Source: NORP309 sp964564165
Lineage (GTDB): Bacteria; Pseudomonadota; Gammaproteobacteria; Xanthomonadales; Marinicellaceae
Assembly: GCA_964564165.1 (NCBI GenBank)
Contig: CAZLZZ010000002.1
Location: 1-52,314, forward strand
Direction of reading: 5' to 3'
Length of the DNA stretch: 52,314 nucleotides
The notes under the pieces are model-generated. The model saw nothing but the letters and a program-made list of their open reading frames with translations. It was not told where the DNA came from and searched no databases. A program made the translations under genes and the position numbers. Position 1 is the stretch's first letter; every line of letters begins with the position of its first letter. Of the stretch, positions 49,985 to 52,314 are shown one piece after another.

Positions 49985-51577
49985 CTACCAATCAAAATCT
50001 GTTTCTTTGAGTTTGTCCTGTATAAAATCGCGTATTTTATAAGCATCTTTTAATTCTAGATAGGGTATCCTAACATGGTGCAAAAGAGGATTAGACCCAG
50101 CGGTATCAATTTCGATAGTCGCCATGTTGTTGAGTCTGTCAAAATAAGTTTCTAAAATTTCAACCGTTTGCACTTTGCTAATTTTAACAAAACTTTGTTT
50201 GCTAAACCAAACACCACTTTTAAAACAAATGATGTCGTCATTAATATAATAAGCGGTTTTTTTAACATAATTTTTTGAATACAAATAGGCAACCGGGATC
50301 ATCAATACAATGGCAACCCAAGCAAATAACTTGATTTCTATCTGTGGTATACTGGCTACACCAATGATAATTGTACTAAAAACCAATAAGTTAACCAGTG
50401 ATCTTTTAAACACCCTTTTCCATGCCCGATAAGGAATGAGCTGCCAGTCAACCGTACCCAATTTTATTTTTGGTTCTATTTTTTGTATAAAATCTTTGAC
50501 TTTTGAGGCCTCAATATAAGGTGCCAACCAGCGCATAACAATGCCACTATTATCGGTATTTACACCACCTGCTGTTTCAATCGTAATGGTGTTTGCTTTA
50601 AATAATTTGTGTAATGGGTTTTCGCTGATGCGGTACAGTTGTATTTTCTTTAAAGGAATGGTCGCAGAAATTTTTGACAACAGCCCCATATGTGCTTGTA
50701 ATCTATCGCCGTGCTTTCCTATCTTGAACTGATAAAACTTCATCAACGCCCAAAGTATTGACATCAATTGTAAAAAAACAAATATCCCCAATCCTACTAT
50801 ACTGACATAGATAAACCCTTGAGCCAAAGTGACTTTTGAAAAGTCTGGTATTTTATAAATCAGATTCAAATACTTGGTCAATCCCGCTATAAACATTTGG
50901 TTTTGAGCCAAAAAGCCAAAAAGAATCGCCCCATAAAACATGCCTTTTTGTGAAATTATCCCATACTTGATCACATCTTTTGTCGACAATTGCAATAACT
51001 GGCTAGAATTTTCATCCTCTTTCTTTGTCTGGCTGTCCTCTACAAAGTCGTGTTTGTTTGCAATATTTTTTACAGAGCCGGCTTCTTTGACTTTAAGTTT
51101 AATCGACTCTACAACATCCAAATCAACCACGCGCATGACTGCTTCAGGTTTACCACCTGATGCGGATTCCAGCTGCAATGTTGCGACCTTAAAGAACCGT
51201 TCTAAGATATTTTGCGAGACATTAACATTTTGAATGCGTGTGTAGGGAATTTTGCGGTTACTTTTAAATAAAATGCCTTCTTTGATTTCGATTTTATCGG
51301 GCTTTATCCAGTAATGATAAAACCAGTATTGCAAAATAGCAAACAATAAAATAAAGACAGCAACCCCTGCAAATAGCCAGTTTGGCATGTCAGTTTTAGC
51401 ATAAGTATAGATACCAATTGCCATGGGAATAATAGATTTAATCACCACATAAACGGCAATGAACAGCGGCGATAACTTATTCAGTCTAGTGCCTGCTGAA
51501 TTTTCAGGTGCGTTTTGAGATGAATCTTGGGACGAGTCCTGAGATACATCCTGATCGTTGGTTTCTACCTCACTCAT
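49985..51577 (-). CDS. Bacterial PH-domain membrane protein (YdbT-like)
   Basis: A protein of 530 residues. Two to three copies of the bPH2 domain (about 90-160, 270-350 and 430-520; IKEGILFKSNRKIPYTRIQNVNVSQN is the first), each next to pairs of membrane helices. The N-terminal 30 residues are rich in Gln/Ser/Asp (SQDSSQDSSQ). It follows the YdbS-like gene with a 4-base overlap. In Bacillus the ydbS-ydbT pair confers resistance to a bacteriocin-like toxin; here the role is not known. Confidence 0.88.
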   Translation of the reverse strand: MSEVETNDQDVSQDSSQDSSQNAPENSAGTRLNKLSPLFIAVYVVIKSIIPMAIGIYTYAKTDMPNWLFAGVAVFILLFAILQYWFYHYWIKPDKIEIKEGILFKSNRKIPYTRIQNVNVSQNILERFFKVATLQLESASGGKPEAVMRVVDLDVVESIKLKVKEAGSVKNIANKHDFVEDSQTKKEDENSSQLLQLSTKDVIKYGIISQKGMFYGAILFGFLAQNQMFIAGLTKYLNLIYKIPDFSKVTLAQGFIYVSIVGLGIFVFLQLMSILWALMKFYQFKIGKHGDRLQAHMGLLSKISATIPLKKIQLYRISENPLHKLFKANTITIETAGGVNTDNSGIVMRWLAPYIEASKVKDFIQKIEPKIKLGTVDWQLIPYRAWKRVFKRSLVNLLVFSTIIIGVASIPQIEIKLFAWVAIVLMIPVAYLYSKNYVKKTAYYINDDIICFKSGVWFSKQSFVKISKVQTVEILETYFDRLNNMATIEIDTAGSNPLLHHVRIPYLELKDAYKIRDFIQDKLKETDFDW

Positions 51578-52044
51578 ACGGCATCATTGCTTTCTTCAAA
51601 AGAAAGAGATTCACGCAGGCTTTCTGCCTCTTGGTGTAAAATTCCGGGCAGCTTTACTGATGCATTGCGCGTACCGGCGGTATGTACCACTAATTCAGCC
51701 AGTTGATATCTCCTTTCAATCGGGCCCTGTATAACATCGGTATGTTGTACGCGATTGCGCGGAACTATGATTTTTCTGCGCCAAAATACTCCACGATTGA
51801 TATACAAACCAAAATCATCCATGGCATAGCTAAAATGCCTGTATGCCGCCCCTTGGTAAAGATAGATAAGAAGATAAATGGCCCATACAGTTGCCAATTC
51901 TATTGCAATAACCCACCATTGTAGAGAAGCAATCAGTAAAGTAATTGATGCGCCGATGGTAATGATTGAAAATACCACCGTCAGAATGATTCGGTTAAGT
52001 TTTAAATAACTGCGCTCTTGTTTTTTTAGATTTAGATTTTCCAT
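51574..52044 (-). CDS. Bacterial PH-domain membrane protein (YdbS-like)
   Basis: A protein of 156 residues: two membrane helices (about 18-62) and one bPH2 domain (about 72-150, GVFWRRKIIVPRNRVQHTDVIQGPIERRYQLAELVVHTAG). The VPRNRVQHTDV block is characteristic. It overlaps the YdbT-like gene by 4 bases. Usual partner of YdbT. Confidence 0.9.
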   Translation of the reverse strand: MENLNLKKQERSYLKLNRIILTVVFSIITIGASITLLIASLQWWVIAIELATVWAIYLLIYLYQGAAYRHFSYAMDDFGLYINRGVFWRRKIIVPRNRVQHTDVIQGPIERRYQLAELVVHTAGTRNASVKLPGILHQEAESLRESLSFEESNDAV

Positions 52045-52090
52045 GCTTGTTATTGTAAAGCAATAAACATTATTTACATGTGCAATTAGT

Positions 52091-52190
52091 CATTTCTTTA
52101 CTTTAGATAAAACAAATTTGTGTAAAGAGAAAGCCTTAGTCATTTCTTTACTTTAGATAAAACAAATTTGTGTAAAGAGAAAGCCTTAGT
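52091..52190. repeat. 50-bp perfect tandem repeat, two copies, running into a scaffold gap
   Basis: The unit 52091-52140 (starting CATTTCTTTACTTTAGATAA) is repeated without change at 52141-52190. Each unit has inverted ends (TCTTTAC and GTAAAGA) and could form a hairpin. After 100 N (52191-52290) the sequence resumes with CATTTCTTTAC, the start of another unit, so more copies were probably collapsed in the assembly. No spacers, so not a CRISPR array. Confidence 0.9.
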
Positions 52191-52290
52191 NNNNNNNNNN
52201 NNNNNNNNNNNNNNNNNNNNNNNNNNNNNNNNNNNNNNNNNNNNNNNNNNNNNNNNNNNNNNNNNNNNNNNNNNNNNNNNNNNNNNNNNN
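52191..52290. other. Scaffold gap of 100 N
   Basis: Exactly 100 N, the usual placeholder for a gap of unknown size, set inside a tandem repeat. Confidence 0.97.
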
Positions 52291-52314
52291 CATTTCTTTA
52301 CGGTTGGTTTAATA

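Noticed and set aside
52091..52190. Direct repeats that might be a CRISPR array
   Set aside because: The two 50-bp copies are head-to-tail with no spacer, and no cas gene is near.

Overview
This is an AT-rich chromosomal window from a Gram-negative bacterium, most likely a gammaproteobacterium. The gene families (ttcA, rluD, bamD, pgeF, clpB, an Mla-type lipid transport operon, lipoproteins with clear lipoboxes, rsmJ, rpmE2) and the local order bamD / rluD / pgeF / clpB, which resembles E. coli, support this. The DUF11 protein with a C-terminal membrane sorting-like tail and the low GC suggest a Marinicella-like marine lineage, but this is a weak inference. No phage, integrase, transposase, CRISPR array, rRNA or tRNA gene was found. 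Two runs of N (16873-16882 and 52191-52290) are assembly gaps, and the first breaks a gene.

Layout. 1-4.7 kb: a soluble TonB-like periplasmic protein with an unknown partner, a ComEA-like DNA-binding protein, a c-type haem lipoprotein, a YdcH-like small protein, ttcA and an FmdB zinc ribbon. 4.7-11.4 kb: clpB behind a heat-shock-type promoter, pgeF, rluD and bamD, with a DUF11 surface protein inserted. 11.5-13.5 kb: two unknown envelope proteins with two copies of a palindromic repeat. 13.5-17.3 kb: a six-gene Mla/MCE lipid-transport operon (STAS, permease, ATPase, MCE, auxiliary lipoprotein, unknown). 17.4-20.4 kb: diguanylate cyclase, cyclophilin, an unknown lipoprotein and a tyrosine-phosphatase-like protein, the last two separated by a 134-bp MITE. 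20.5-24.5 kb: an ECF sigma factor with a putative membrane anti-sigma and a DUF4252 protein, rpmE2, citrate synthase and rsmJ. 24.6-29.6 kb: an orphan paaZ, a PlsC-like acyltransferase, a phosphopantetheinyl transferase and a phospholipase-D lipoprotein, closely packed. 29.6-35.1 kb: a membrane protein with an Lsm-like tail, a BtuCD/FecCD-type ABC pair, a lone GspE-type ATPase and a glutamine amidotransferase. 35.3-41.4 kb: a DUF1631 protein, a gamma carbonic anhydrase, a DUF819 membrane protein and nadE. 41.4-43.9 kb: a gene-poor, repeat-rich stretch with a MepA-like peptidase, a 37-residue small ORF and a DUF1801 protein. 43.9-49.9 kb: a MacB-like ABC exporter operon with three consecutive periplasmic adaptors and an alpha/beta hydrolase. 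50-52 kb: the ydbT/ydbS-type PH-domain pair, then a 50-bp tandem repeat running into a scaffold gap.

What stands out. The coding content is mostly housekeeping. The less expected signals are (a) several families of small palindromic elements, including a MITE with target-site duplication placed exactly between the stop and start codons of two operon genes, a pair of long palindromes one of which supplies the start of a CDS, and three REP/BIME-like clusters, one able to form a 140-bp branched structure; (b) an ABC exporter with three adaptors; (c) many short perfect tandem duplications (11-50 bp), two of which duplicate TATAAT sequences. All functional calls come from reading motifs by eye; no database search was run.
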